Part shown: positions 1-9,008 of the stretch, in pieces | Position numbering within the stretch: the stretch's first letter is position 1 | Layout of the letters: each line of letters starts with the position of its first letter | NCBI GenBank assembly: GCA_001970855.1 | Contig: LSSN01005483.1 | Location: 1 to 21,105, forward strand | DNA length: 21,105 nt | Direction: 5' to 3' | Origin: Smittium culicis | Lineage: Eukaryota; Kickxellomycota; Harpellomycetes; Harpellales; Legeriomycetaceae | The notes under the pieces: model-generated | Database searches by the model: none | What the model was told of the DNA's origin: nothing | Seen by the model: the letters and a program-made list of their open reading frames with translations, nothing else | Translations under genes and position numbers: made by a program

Positions 1-7
1 CTCTCAA

Positions 8-17
8 TTTATTTATT
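8..17 (-). terminator. Candidate polyadenylation signals of the PP2A B'' gene
   Basis: Two overlapping AATAAA hexamers on the minus strand (plus-strand TTTATT at 8-13 and 12-17) lie about 100 bases past the stop codon at 112. That distance fits a cleavage and polyadenylation signal. In DNA this AT-rich the hexamer is common by chance, so the call rests on position. Confidence 0.4.
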
Positions 18-111
18 TGTAGCTTGTTGCAAAAAAATAATATAAAATTCTATAATCTGAGTAAAAAGGGAGAGCCAGCAGGAAAAAAATTTTTTACTAT
101 TTTTTTTTTCA

Positions 112-3100
112 TTATAATGCTTCAACTTCATCCTTTTGCATCTGCTCTTGCTGATTTTGGTCAGCGATAAGTGCTTCATATTCAGCATCAGCAAACTCGA
201 TCCAGATTGGAGGGCCGCTCGCTAGAAACTCGATTCTTTTTTCAATGAGCTCTTTAAATTCGATCCCTCTGCCCAAGCTCTGAGTAAATGACGATAATTG
301 CCTTTGCAGTAGGCTGGATCTGCTATCATGCTCGCAAAATCTGTTCAGATTTAAGAACGCATCGAAGAATATGGGGCGCGATTGATTTGGTGTATTCAAA
401 ATGTCTTGCAGAGTTATGGTTGTTTTAGAAGCTGGCTTGACCAAATCAAATAGCTGGCAAAGAAGATCGCACATTGGGATAGTATCGCCTGTATTTGTGT
501 CATTTTGCATACGACGGATTTGTTCATCATAAAAATATTCCATTTCAAATACCGTTAAAACTCCATCTTCGTCCAAGTCCATAACACGGAACCAATAACC
601 AGCTGCTACATCAGTAGTTTTATCCACTTCGGAAAGTAGAAACCCTAAATGAATACATTAAAAAAAAATATATGCTTAGAGAATCTTGTGATTGCATATA
701 AATAGTCAAATACTATAATTTTGATAGGGTCACTATATCGTCTTTATACTTACATATGAATTCGAGATATGTCATTGAGTGGACAGCTTTATTTTTCTTA
801 TTCTTTTTCAGAGCTCTTCTTTTATCAGCAATTTCTTGTTCTGCCTGTGAAGTATTCATTTTCCCTTTTTTCAACAGAATTCTGCTTATAGCTCTTTTAG
901 ATAAAGAGTGGTCAAAGTATAGCATTAAATTTCTGGGAACAAGAAGCGAGTCATGGTCATCGTCGAGCTCAAAGAAACTGCAAAAGATCACATAAAAGTG
1001 CTTGTACGAAAAAAGAGTTGGATTTTCCTAGCATGAGTAATAGCAAAATAAAATTTGATAAAAGCGATGATACAGTAATAAGTAAATAGATGTAAAAAAG
1101 TGGATATATAAAAATGAAATAATGTAAAAAAATAATAAATATAACGTACAACTTCAACATCAACAGCAGTTTCTATGCTACTAAGAACATCATAAATGTT
1201 GATTCTTTTAAACTGCGAATAAGTCATCGAGTCGCCGATATAGCTATTCGCTTCATAAAACATTCTTTCAATGATGGTTTGAGCTAGAAAATTTTTTTTT
1301 TTTTTAAAAAAGAAATAGGTTTATATGGTTAGTTCGATGAGAGGTGAGAAGAGTTGTTGGAAGTATGGGATATATATATATTTTTTCATTAAAAACTAAT
1401 AAAAAGTAAACTTACCAAAGTTCTGAGAGAAAACATCTTGGTCTTCCAAGAATTCAAGTTCTGGGTGGTTATCAATCACATCTAAAAGTTAAGGTAAAAA
1501 AGCAATTATCAAATGTATGCAAAAATAAAAAAATTTTCAATAAAAAAAAATCTATTAGTTAAATCAAATTAAAAGGGAAAATTACCATTGACCAGGGGCA
1601 AGAAATCAGATCTAGACAAAGTCCTGGAATTATTCTTTAGAAGTATTTGGAATAATAAGTGGTCTTTGCTGAAGCTTTTATATCTCAGCTTTTTCCAAAC
1701 TCTGTAAAGAAATTATAGAGAAAAATTAGATTTAGGAAAAAAAAGATATTTAAAAAAGAAAAATAGAGGAAAGTGTAAAATATTAATAGGAGTGTATTAC
1801 CTAGAAAATGTTGAGTAAGTGGGCCAAGAATTAGAATCAATTGAATCGTTGGATACTGAAGATTCGCCTTTAATTTTAATAAACAATGAACGGTTAATAT
1901 ATTTTGGTAGTCCACATGCAAGTGTTACTTGGAGGAAGTCTTTCTCATCACAACCGAAATTTTCTTCAAATACGCTTTTAACTTTTTCCTACAATATAAT
2001 TCATACGTAAGAGACATATTATATTAAGACATAAGCAGGTGGAATCTGAGTTGATGTATTTTTTTTATAATTTCAGTTTAATAGAAAAAAAATTAGTTAA
2101 TAAATGTAAAAATTACCAGTTCGTATTTTATCTGTTGTTCTTTAATTTTAATATTTTTGTTGTATGTGTATAGGATAGAAATGTCCACTAGATAGTTAAA
2201 AAGGGGAGGGTGATATGATTAATTCAAATAAAGGAGATGAGGTGAAAGTTAGTGTAAAAAAAAGATTGATTGAAGGTGATAATATTGGGGGTAGGTATAC
2301 TTACAGTCTTTGATATCAGGGGTGTAAAAGCAGTGTGTGGTTGTAGTTGATTTAGTGTTATTAAATGAGCTAGATTCGTTGAAGAATGTTTTATCTAGTA
2401 AATTTGTTGGAGAAGTTTGCAGGTTGTTTAAGAAATGGCTTTGATTTTGGACGTTGTTGTTTATTAGAAGGGAGAAGTTGGAGTTAGGGTCAAGCAGTGA
2501 GTTTTGGTTTGGGGAGGCGATTTTCATATCGTCAAATAGGGTGCGACTGAATTTAGTTTTTGGGGTTTCGTCGTCGGATTCTTGGAAGAGGTCGTACAGC
2601 TTAACATTCGGCTGGGAGAACCTGGGGTTTTTTGATTTTTGGGAGAGTGGGGATTTAAGGTGTTCATCGAGGGAATGTTTGAGACTGGTTGTTTTTCCAG
2701 TGGGAGAAAAGGAGAAAGGAGTATCTATTAAGTGAATGGAAATAGGAAAGTGATGAGTTAATTTTATTGCTAATAATAAGCAAAGTGTATTATCAATAAG
2801 GAGGGAAGGCGATTATGTATGGGAAGATGGAAAAAATTTGGTATTTAAGGCATAGAAGTAGAAATATTGAAATAAAAGAATTACCATTGGTCAGATCTTG
2901 CCTTAAACGGGAAACTTTAGAAGATTTAACTAGTGGACTAAGAGGGGGTAAACTTTCAGGGCTGTTGAGACCGTTTTGTTTGAAGTTTAAAGGACTGTTT
3001 GCTTTGCTGAAAGGAGAGATACTTTGTAAATTGTGGAAATTTTTATTGGTAATTGGGGAGAATTGATCGCGGAGACGACTTGCGATAGTTGTCTTTTCGT

Positions 3101-3353
3101 GGGGTTTGAGCTGCGGGGACCATTTACCAGAGATCGAGAGTTCATCAGCTTTGATTTCTCTTTCTAGAGGGATTAGGGTGTTTTGGGAGAAGGAGGTTGG
3201 GCTGAGTTTAGATTTATTGTTTTTAGGGGTTATTGAAGAGTTTATGTGGTTAGTGGGAGACGAATTGTTTATGTTCTGGGTCGATCGGGCTGATTGCTTA
3301 GGCGTTTTGAGACACTGCTGTTGCTGCTGATTTTGTTGTTCAGTAGTAGTCAT
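112..3353 (-). CDS. PPP2R3: PP2A regulatory subunit B'' (PR72/PR130-like, EF-hand), 9 exons
   Basis: Nine exons: 2885..3353, 2305..2724, 2117..2187, 1801..1988, 1586..1701, 1416..1481, 1150..1283, 754..1027, 112..644, read right to left. They total 2271 bases (756 residues). Introns are 99-160 bases, with GTAAGT, GTAATT, GTACGT or similar donors and mostly TAG acceptors. Residues 1 to about 300 are low-complexity, rich in Ser, Asn, Gln, Pro and Lys, with a Gln run at the start. From about residue 300 the protein follows the B'' core: VWKKL, DNHPELEFL, ERMFYEAN, FSYKHFYVIF. A first, degenerate EF-hand (DDDHDSLL, about 510-521) is followed by WFLLSE and a canonical EF-hand loop (DLDEDGVLTVFE, 602-613), then LLCQLFDLVKP. 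In characterised members this region binds the PP2A A scaffold and directs the catalytic subunit in a calcium-sensitive way. The ATG at 3353 is the first in a frame that splices correctly. The family assignment is firm; the exact length of the disordered N-terminus is less certain. Confidence 0.93.
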
Positions 3354-3919
3354 TTTTGAACTTGAAAAAAAGGAAAACTAATAATTTATGTTTATAACTA
3401 TGAATATGATTGTGATAATGGGAGTATATAGATAAGTTGAACAAACACCAAACCGATTTATTTAGTCAGCTTATAGTTTGAGGTTGGAATAAATGCGTAG
3501 GATAGAATAGTATAAGGTATAGGCCTAAAAGAGAATAGAGATCTTTAATATATATGGAGGCGAATAGTCTCTTATATTAATTTTGAAAAAGTGTTAAAGA
3601 TAAAGATAATACTTTTTAGGTAAAATTTTTTTTAATTTATAGTAAGATTATAATAATTTCTTAATTGTTTGAAAAGCAAAGTTAAAAACGAAGTATAAAC
3701 AAAATGGGCCAATAGAGTGTATTTATTTTATAAAGTAAACAAAGGAAGAGTCAAGTAAATTGGCTAATAGAAAATAAGTATACAGAGAGGGAGGAAGCAG
3801 TAAATAAATTTAGAGCTGGAGATTTAATCAGGAGCTAAAAATTAAAGAGTAAATGGTTTATGGATAGTATGGAAATTGAATTTTGGGATAGTGAACTTTT
3901 AAATGGAAGTGAAAAAGAG
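3354..3919. other. Intergenic spacer between PP2A B'' and TRS23
   Basis: This is 566 bases of AT-rich DNA between two genes in the same orientation. It must hold the promoter and 5' leader of the PP2A B'' gene at its low end and the 3' UTR of TRS23 at its high end. A minus-strand AATAAA (plus TTTATT at 3722-3727) lies about 190 bases past the TRS23 stop. I see no reading frame with a recognisable domain, no tRNA-like element and no notable repeat. Confidence 0.6.
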
Positions 3920-4595
3920 TTAGTTTGCGCGGATAAGGTTGCGAATAGTGATATCGAACATTTCAGAGCGGATTGGCATGTCTATTGTGTGGAAGGGGTT
4001 TTTGAGAACATAGTCACTGTATAGCTCATAGATTTTAGTCAGAACAAAATTAGTGTTATTTTGAGAAGGATCTGTTATTAAGATAAAAAGAACTCCTATA
4101 TATCAGTAAACAATTAAGATTATTATAATTGTTTGTTAGAGTCAAAGGGATAAAAGATGGAACAGGGTGTCAAGTAGTAAAGAGATTTGAGCAAGGTATA
4201 AAGTAATCATTTTTTTGCTATATGTATTATTTAGGGCTTTGAAATGATTCAGAGGCTTCTCATTTGATATATATTTAAATATATATTGTTATAACAGACA
4301 GAAATAAAGTAGGTAAATATGATAGTTGGTGATATTTACCTGTAGGAGTTTGGAAGCAATGTAGAAATAAGCCTTCGGCTTCGATGAGGCTTATTCCGGT
4401 TGTTTCAGGCTCGCCATTAGGACTGAATGTGACTGCGGCTGAGGGAGTTATTTGGGACGAGATGGCGTGTACGCCGTGGAAAGTGCCAGCAAAAATGAGT
4501 GCCTCGTTTGAGCTTAGCGGATTTAGGCCTTCAGCAAACGATTTGTTGTAAACCAAACCACCGGCTTTGTTAATTATATATAGCGAATATATCAT
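3920..4595 (-). CDS. TRS23: TRAPP complex subunit Trs23 / TRAPPC4 (synbindin family)
   Basis: Two exons, 4340..4595 and 3920..4095, with a 244-base GT-AG intron that splits codon 86 (Gly); 432 bases, 143 residues. Trs23/TRAPPC4 is a longin-fold core subunit of the TRAPP tethering complexes, which act as guanine nucleotide exchange factors for Ypt1/Rab1 at the ER-Golgi and Golgi. Visible family signatures are the N-terminal strand YSLYIINKAGGLVY (3-16), SSNEALIFAGTFHGVHAISSQ (about 28-48), FLHCFQTPTG (77-86) crossing the splice site, and the C-terminal block LTKIYELYSDYVLKNPF followed by MPIRSEMFD (104-133). Human and yeast proteins are about 219 residues because of an inserted PDZ-like region after the first strands. 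Here the chain passes straight from YNKSFAEGLN to SSNEA, so this is the short form, as in plants. The neighbouring NDUFS4 gene is divergent. Identification is very secure. Confidence 0.95.
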
Positions 4596-5527
4596 TTTAT
4601 AATCTAGTTGTATTGAACAGCTTTATTTCAGGGGTTGTATTAATCGGGAATATTGTTGTTAGATGGAAAATTCTTTCAAAAGTAATTTTGTTTTTATGGT
4701 TATTGGGGTTTTTATTCTTGTGTATAGAAGTTTATAAAATTATAAGTATTTCTTGATTTTTCTTTTTTACTTTTAATAAAGTGTGAAGATTTATAATTAC
4801 TTTATTTTGTGGCTTAGGCTTTGGCTTTATGAAGTAGATGTGAAGCTATATATTTAGGTATATGACCTACTTTTAGTTTTTGAGAATTGAGAGAGTGCCT
4901 ATAATAAAAATGCTGAACTTGAGATGCTTGTATGAATCGATTGTTACTCAAAAGCTTGCTAAATTGAAATTCGCTTATCTTTTTTGTGTATTGCTATGAT
5001 ATTTACTCAAGCTAAAATCTCAGACTATTAATGAAGGTTTAATGAGTTATTCATAGTCAGAAATTAGCGTAACTAATAAAATGGTCCTAATTTACCATTA
5101 ATGGAAAATACTATCTTAAAATCTCATTTTACTTCCAACAATTGGCCAATTTATCCAAGATTACTGACTATAATTGGACACATCGTAATTAAATTAGGAG
5201 TGCTTATAATTCATTTGACTATAGTCTATAGCTAATCCGTTTTGTCCAATTGATTTTCACTATCTTTTGTGGCATCTAAGTATCAAGCCAATATTTTAAT
5301 CGCTTTTTATTACAGCAATAGATTAATACAGATAAAAAAAAAAGGGTGGAAAAGAATAAGGCGAGTATAGCTTATACTTTTAAAACACAAATTGTAGTTA
5401 CATCTAACACGTTTATTCTCCAATTTATTATTCAGTTTATTCAAATTTTTTTCTTTAAAGAAAAAATAAAGTTAAACATCGAAAATCGATATTTGAGAAA
5501 GAAAGAAAAGAAGTAATCAAATTCAAA
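4596..5527. promoter_or_regulatory. Divergent promoter region of TRS23 and NDUFS4 with CCAAT and GACTAT clusters
   Basis: These 932 bases separate the start codons of two divergent genes. Two short motifs are over-represented. CCAAT (either strand) occurs at 5141-5145 and 5146-5150 (together the palindrome ATTGGCCAAT), 5173-5177, 5246-5250, 5288-5292 and 5420-5424. GACTAT (either strand) occurs at 5023-5028, 5053-5058, 5166-5171, 5217-5222 and 5221-5226, the last two forming the palindrome GACTATAGTC. CCAAT is the target of the Hap2/3/5 (NF-Y) complex, which activates respiratory genes in fungi, so it suits NDUFS4. The GACTAT factor is unknown to me. The remainder is AT-rich with no supported reading frame. 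Confidence 0.5.
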
Positions 5528-6511
5528 ATGATGAGTTTACGACAAATGAAGGTATGCGGAGCTATGAGCCGCAACTACTCGAAGATTGTTGTTACGCAGC
5601 TTGTTCCATCAAAGCAGACTGATACGAGCTCTGCACAAAAAATCGTCAAGCAAGATATGGGCGAAGTGGTCAAAAGAGCCCAAGAAATCGACGTAGCTTC
5701 TTGCACATACGGTTAGTAACAACCATTTATTTATACATTTTCATTTGGAGAAGTCTGTACGAAGCTAGACTCCCCCCCCCCCCCCCCCTGCTTATTTTTT
5801 ATTAATCTATAGCCAATTTCGATAAAAGTGTTTGTTTATATTTTCCCAATTACTGTTTGGGCTTAAAGCCATAAACATATCTAAATATACGCAAGATTTT
5901 ACTTGCTTTTTTAATTTTATTTTCCAAGCTTGATTGGAATTGATTATTTGTGGGGGATATTATAAAGATAATAAAGTATGGAACAAACTCTCATACCCAA
6001 CGAAATTCAAATAGTCATTCATTAATTTGAGAATAGTTAAACAATATCATAAAGTGCAAATAATAAATAACACGAGTTAAAAATAAAAAATAATAAATTC
6101 TTTGCACAGTCACATTTCAATAATAGCACTAGTAATTACCATCTATAAATTTAACTTTTATTATTTTTTCTAGAGGGACAAATCAAGAACAAGGTACGAA
6201 TTTACAGACCAGCAGCGACGCCTACTCAGAGCGGCAAAGACAATTCGCGTGCGTGGAGAATAGATTTCGATACTTTACAGTTCGGCAACAACTGGGAGAA
6301 CCAGCTAGTTGGGTGGAAAGGATCAGCGAACATCATGCAAAGTATCCGTATGGACTATTTCAGCACCAAAGAGGAAGCTATCAGGTTTGCTGAAAAGCAC
6401 GGATGGGAATACTACGTCAAAGAGCCTAAATTCCCTAAATTCAAAGTAAAGTCATACAAAGCTAACTTCAACTACAACCCAAATGAACTCCGCTTCATTT
6501 ATACCAAATAG
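5528..6511 (+). CDS. NDUFS4: Mitochondrial NADH:ubiquinone oxidoreductase subunit NDUFS4 (18/21 kDa Fe-S-associated subunit)
   Basis: Two exons, 5528..5711 and 6174..6511, with a 462-base intron (donor GTTAGT, acceptor TTTCTAG) splitting codon 62 (Glu); 522 bases, 173 residues. NDUFS4 is an accessory subunit of the matrix arm of complex I, needed for late assembly and stability of the NADH-oxidising N-module. The first 20-25 residues are basic and Ser-rich with almost no acid, as expected for a mitochondrial presequence. The conserved domain begins at KVRIYRPA (68-75) and runs through TQSG (79-82), WRIDFDT, WENQLVGW (102-109), TKEEAIRFAEKHGW (126-139) and PKSYxANF-like KSYKANF (154-160), ending in IYTK. 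The ATG at 5528 is the first of two adjacent Met codons. The mammalian C-terminal RVS phosphorylation motif is replaced by RFIY. A run of 17 C residues lies in the intron. An AATAAA at 6572-6577 follows the stop by about 60 bases. Confidence 0.96.
5772..5788 (+). repeat. C17 homopolymer in the NDUFS4 intron
   Basis: Seventeen consecutive C residues, flanked by T and TG, lie about 60 bases inside the intron. In a spacer that is otherwise strongly AT-rich, such a run is striking. It is probably length-polymorphic and prone to sequencing error. In RNA it would be a C-rich, poly(C)-binding-protein-like site, but no function can be claimed. Confidence 0.9.
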
Positions 6512-6703
6512 CTTTTCTAGCTCTTTATTATACTCACTATCCCCCTTTTTTTTATTTAAAGTACTCTTTAAAATAAAGCTAAATAATATATCATTTAATA
6601 CTTTATTAATTTAAAAAATTTACCCTATTTATATTAAAAAAAAAGAATAAGATAATTATTGAGTTGGAGAATAAAGGAAGAAAGAAAGAAAGAAAGAAAG
6701 AGG
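6512..6703. terminator. Convergent 3' end region of NDUFS4 and the 3-oxoacyl-CoA reductase
   Basis: Only 192 bases separate the two stop codons. A plus-strand AATAAA at 6572-6577 suits NDUFS4, and a minus-strand AATAAA (plus TTTATT at 6602-6607) suits the reductase. The two 3' UTRs therefore probably meet or overlap by a few tens of bases. A tetranucleotide (AAAG) repeat, 6681-6700 with partial copies at the ends, lies almost directly against the reductase stop codon. Confidence 0.5.
6678..6700 (+). repeat. (AAAG)n microsatellite in the reductase 3' UTR
   Basis: Five full AAAG units plus a partial one, perfect, end three bases from the reductase stop codon. In the reductase mRNA this reads as a CUUU pyrimidine repeat at the very start of the 3' UTR. 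Confidence 0.9.
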
Positions 6704-7979
6704 TTAGTTTGATTTGATTTTAGCAGCATTTTCTCTAGCCTTTTTGGCAATGGCTCTTTTTCTGATTCCGCTGAGCATATTGTGGTTAAAGTCAAGCCAG
6801 AACTTTCTTGGAAGACAGTTTTCGACAACAAAGTTCATAAGTGCGTGGGAGAAGTATGGGACGGAGGTGTAAGGTTCGACAGTGCCGCAACCTGAACCGA
6901 TATGGCTGAGGAGATTGACTGCGTATTCTTTGGGCATTGGGGTAGTGAAAGAGGGGTTTCTGACCTTGGACATTTTGGAGACTACATAATAAGTGTTGAT
7001 GTGTTGGACGAGAATGCCAAATGGTTTGAGTTCGGCACCGATAGCGAGGGAGAAGGACTTGACAAAAGATTTGGAGCCGCTGTACATGGCCAAGAATGGA
7101 CTTGGGATCAAAGAAGCGAAGGAGCCCATGTTCAAAATCAAACCGTTCTTTTTTTCTTTGAGTTGTGGGATAACTATTCTAGTCATTTTAGTCAAGGCCA
7201 TAACGTTCAAATCCATAATCATTTGGCAGCGCTCTTCATCTTCCTCCTCGAAAGGTTTTGGGTAGTCGTGGCTAATACCGACACAGTTAATAAGGATTGA
7301 AACGGGAATAGAATTTACTTCTTTTTTAATAGTGGCCCAGTCGGCGTCGGTAGCTTTGGCAAAGTCAACTGGCAGAGTCTTTACGGTAACGCCAAGTTTG
7401 GAGAATTGATCCTTCTTCTCTTTAAGTTTATCTGCAGAGCGTGAGATTAACAATAGATTGAATTTATTTTCAGCCAATACCTGTGACAAAGCAGCACCAA
7501 TGCCGTCAGTTGCTCCAGTAACAACTAATAGTTGACAATTATTATAGTAAAAATATAAATAAGAAGGATTAGGGTTGTGCGATTTAAAATTTTAGATACT
7601 TTAAATTTAAGTATAAATTTATGTGGGTGTTAATAAAATAGAAGGGTAATAATTACCTGCATAATTGCCCTTTCCGGCACCGTAGTCAGTGAGCTAATTA
7701 GGATAATGTAAAAAAGAAAAATAGGGTTTGAGGTGAGACAAGGTGTTAAATATGTAATAGTTGGAAATAATGAAGATGATAAAATCTAAAATAATCATGA
7801 TGAACTCGAATGAAGTTACGAATCGCACAAGTAAAATGGAATGAGGGTAAATGGTACTGAAAAGAGAAACAAAGTACCTGTTTTCCCGGCTTCATGAAAA
7901 TGTCGAAAAACATGAAAGCAACTCTAAAAGTGTAGTAGGAAATAACGAACACACCCGTGCTCAAAAATATATAGCTCAT
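6704..7979 (-). CDS. IFA38: Very-long-chain 3-oxoacyl-CoA reductase (ketoacyl reductase of fatty-acid elongation)
   Basis: Exons 7878..7979, 7657..7693 and 6704..7524 total 960 bases (319 residues); the middle exon is only 37 bases. The enzyme reduces 3-ketoacyl-CoA with NADPH in the second step of very-long-chain fatty-acid elongation at the ER, alongside elongase, dehydratase and enoyl reductase. Residues 3-27 form an N-terminal membrane segment. The KPGKQ end of exon 1 continues as LTDYGAGKGNYAVVTG, a junction typical of Ifa38/HSD17B12. The Rossmann loop TGATDGIG is at 49-56, and the N-S-Y-K tetrad can be placed at N153, S181 (NMGS), Y194 and K198 (YSGSK). The family block NTYYVVSKMSK is near 223-233. 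The C-terminus KIKSN fits a KxKxx ER-retrieval signal. Upstream, an 83-base intron (7987..8069, donor GTAAGT, acceptor TTAG) could place a start codon split AT|G at 8071-8070/7986, adding Met-Phe-Asp in frame. Confidence 0.95.
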
Positions 7980-7986
7980 GTCGAAC

Positions 7987-8069
7987 CTAATTTGGGGTTT
8001 TAAAAAAAATGTAGTAAAAGCTATGCTGGATTGTTTAAACGGCTACGAAAGTACGGTTGCAACACTTAC
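7987..8069 (-). promoter_or_regulatory. Candidate leader intron that may create the reductase start codon
   Basis: On the minus strand a strong donor GTAAGT (from 8069) pairs with the acceptor AAATTAG ending at 7987, after a T-rich tract; the 83-base length is in the local intron range. Before splicing the sequence at the donor reads ATG TAA, a start followed immediately by a stop. After splicing the AT at 8071-8070 joins the G at 7986 and gives ATG TTC GAC ATG, in frame with the reductase. A leader intron with translation from the ATG at 7979 is equally possible. Confidence 0.5.
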
Positions 8070-8247
8070 ATGGTTGAAAACTAGAACCTACTGAATTGAT
8101 TTTAAAAGATGGGTCTAAAGGCAGAAACGGTATAATAATAGTTAGAGCAATAAAAACAAATATATTAAGAAATATGCTTCGAGTATTTCTTTACATTTAT
8201 TTTGAGCAAACCTGATAAAAAAGCGTAAATTTTTATGCTGCTTTTTA

Positions 8248-8292
8248 GCTCTGCAGATTTGGATTTCTCAAAAATTCGCCAATCTGCAGCGC
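8248..8292. repeat. Imperfect inverted repeat (CTGCAGATT hairpin)
   Basis: The left arm 8248-8262 contains CTGCAGATTTGG and the right arm 8279-8292 contains CCAATCTGCAG. They pair over about 13 bases, with one mismatch and one bulged T, around a 16-base loop. The arms are richer in G+C than the surroundings. It may be a small hairpin or the trace of a small inverted element; no gene family is recognised. Confidence 0.5.
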
Positions 8293-8992
8293 CCTTAATT
8301 TAATCCACACAGATACGATTTCCCATCCAATCATTCTGTGTATCTTGACAAACACTTCTCTAATCACCGTTCTAGGTCCTATCATACAATTCATAATTTG
8401 ATCAGTTCAAATTACTGGCCACATCAAGTGTATGAATAGACCATAAATGAAATAAATTTGTTACGATGATTCGCCAGCATAAATGGAGCAAATAGTCGGC
8501 TCAGATGTATAGGAAAGCCCACGATATGGCTATCTCTCCTCCAATTCGCCATAACATCCCTTCTCTCCACCACTTACCTAAACTGCTGGCCTAGTATACC
8601 ACTAACTAAACCTCCCTTATAAGTTTGCTCATATAATTGTTATCAATAAAGCCAATGAGCCGCACACGCCGCTCGTATAATAGCGCTCTAATTACACCTT
8701 AGTTCAAAAAATCATTAAAGCAATAATCTGAATCTGGTCTCCTATCCAGAAGCTTACTTTTATTCTAAGGCCTAAAGTATCATTGATCTTTCACATTCAA
8801 TGTTTTAGCCAAAAACGTAATTTATAACTGCCTAATCAAGCAAATAAGCTCTCAGTTATTGCCGAAAACCATAAAATCTATAAAAAAAAACATTCCAAGA
8901 AAAGAAAAAAGCATAAAAGCGTATCTCATTAAAAAGCAACTCGCTTATAAATGCATACTTTGGTTATTTGCTGATTGCTTATTTGCTATTTT

Positions 8993-9008
8993 AGCTTTAT
9001 TGACAGTT
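8993..9008 (+). repeat. Target-site duplication, left copy
   Basis: The 16-base sequence AGCTTTATTGACAGTT is repeated exactly at 9172-9187. The copies differ in the bases on either side, so the repeat ends sharply. Together they bracket the 163-base SINE-like insertion. Confidence 0.7.

Larger units (their letters stand above)
7980..9008. other. Upstream region of the reductase; promoter, 5' leader, one inverted repeat
   Basis: About 1 kb of moderately AT-rich DNA upstream of the reductase start. Supported contents are a likely leader intron (7987-8069) and an imperfect inverted repeat (8248-8262 with 8279-8292). All six frames are broken by frequent stops, and I recognise no protein. The stretch 8510-8690 is somewhat richer in G+C than the DNA to its right but has no gene or RNA that I can name. 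Confidence 0.5.

Noticed and set aside
1028..1149. Possible extra coding exon in the gap after DVEV in PP2A B''
   Set aside because: The downstream exon itself already supplies the missing FSYKHFYVIFCSFFELD block once its acceptor is placed at 1028, so no extra exon is needed.
2454..3330. Plus-strand open frames opposite the PP2A B'' N-terminal exons
   Set aside because: They are antisense shadows of the real minus-strand exons 2305..2724 and 2885..3353, and the sense frame continues through valid splice sites.
6902..7300. 132-codon and 90-codon plus-strand frames across the reductase
   Set aside because: They lie antisense to the reductase exon that carries the catalytic Ser-Tyr-Lys residues and show no family features of their own.
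7981..7987. GGTTCGA on the minus strand, resembling a tRNA B box
   Set aside because: No A box, acceptor stem or anticodon arm fits around it, and it lies at the splice acceptor and start codon of the reductase.
8641..8700. Possible second SINE copy: TCAATAAAGC followed by GC-rich DNA containing GAGCGGCG on the minus strand
   Set aside because: Only a 10-mer and an 8-mer are shared with the 9009-9187 locus, and they sit in a different relative orientation. AATAAA is common here, so chance is the simpler explanation.
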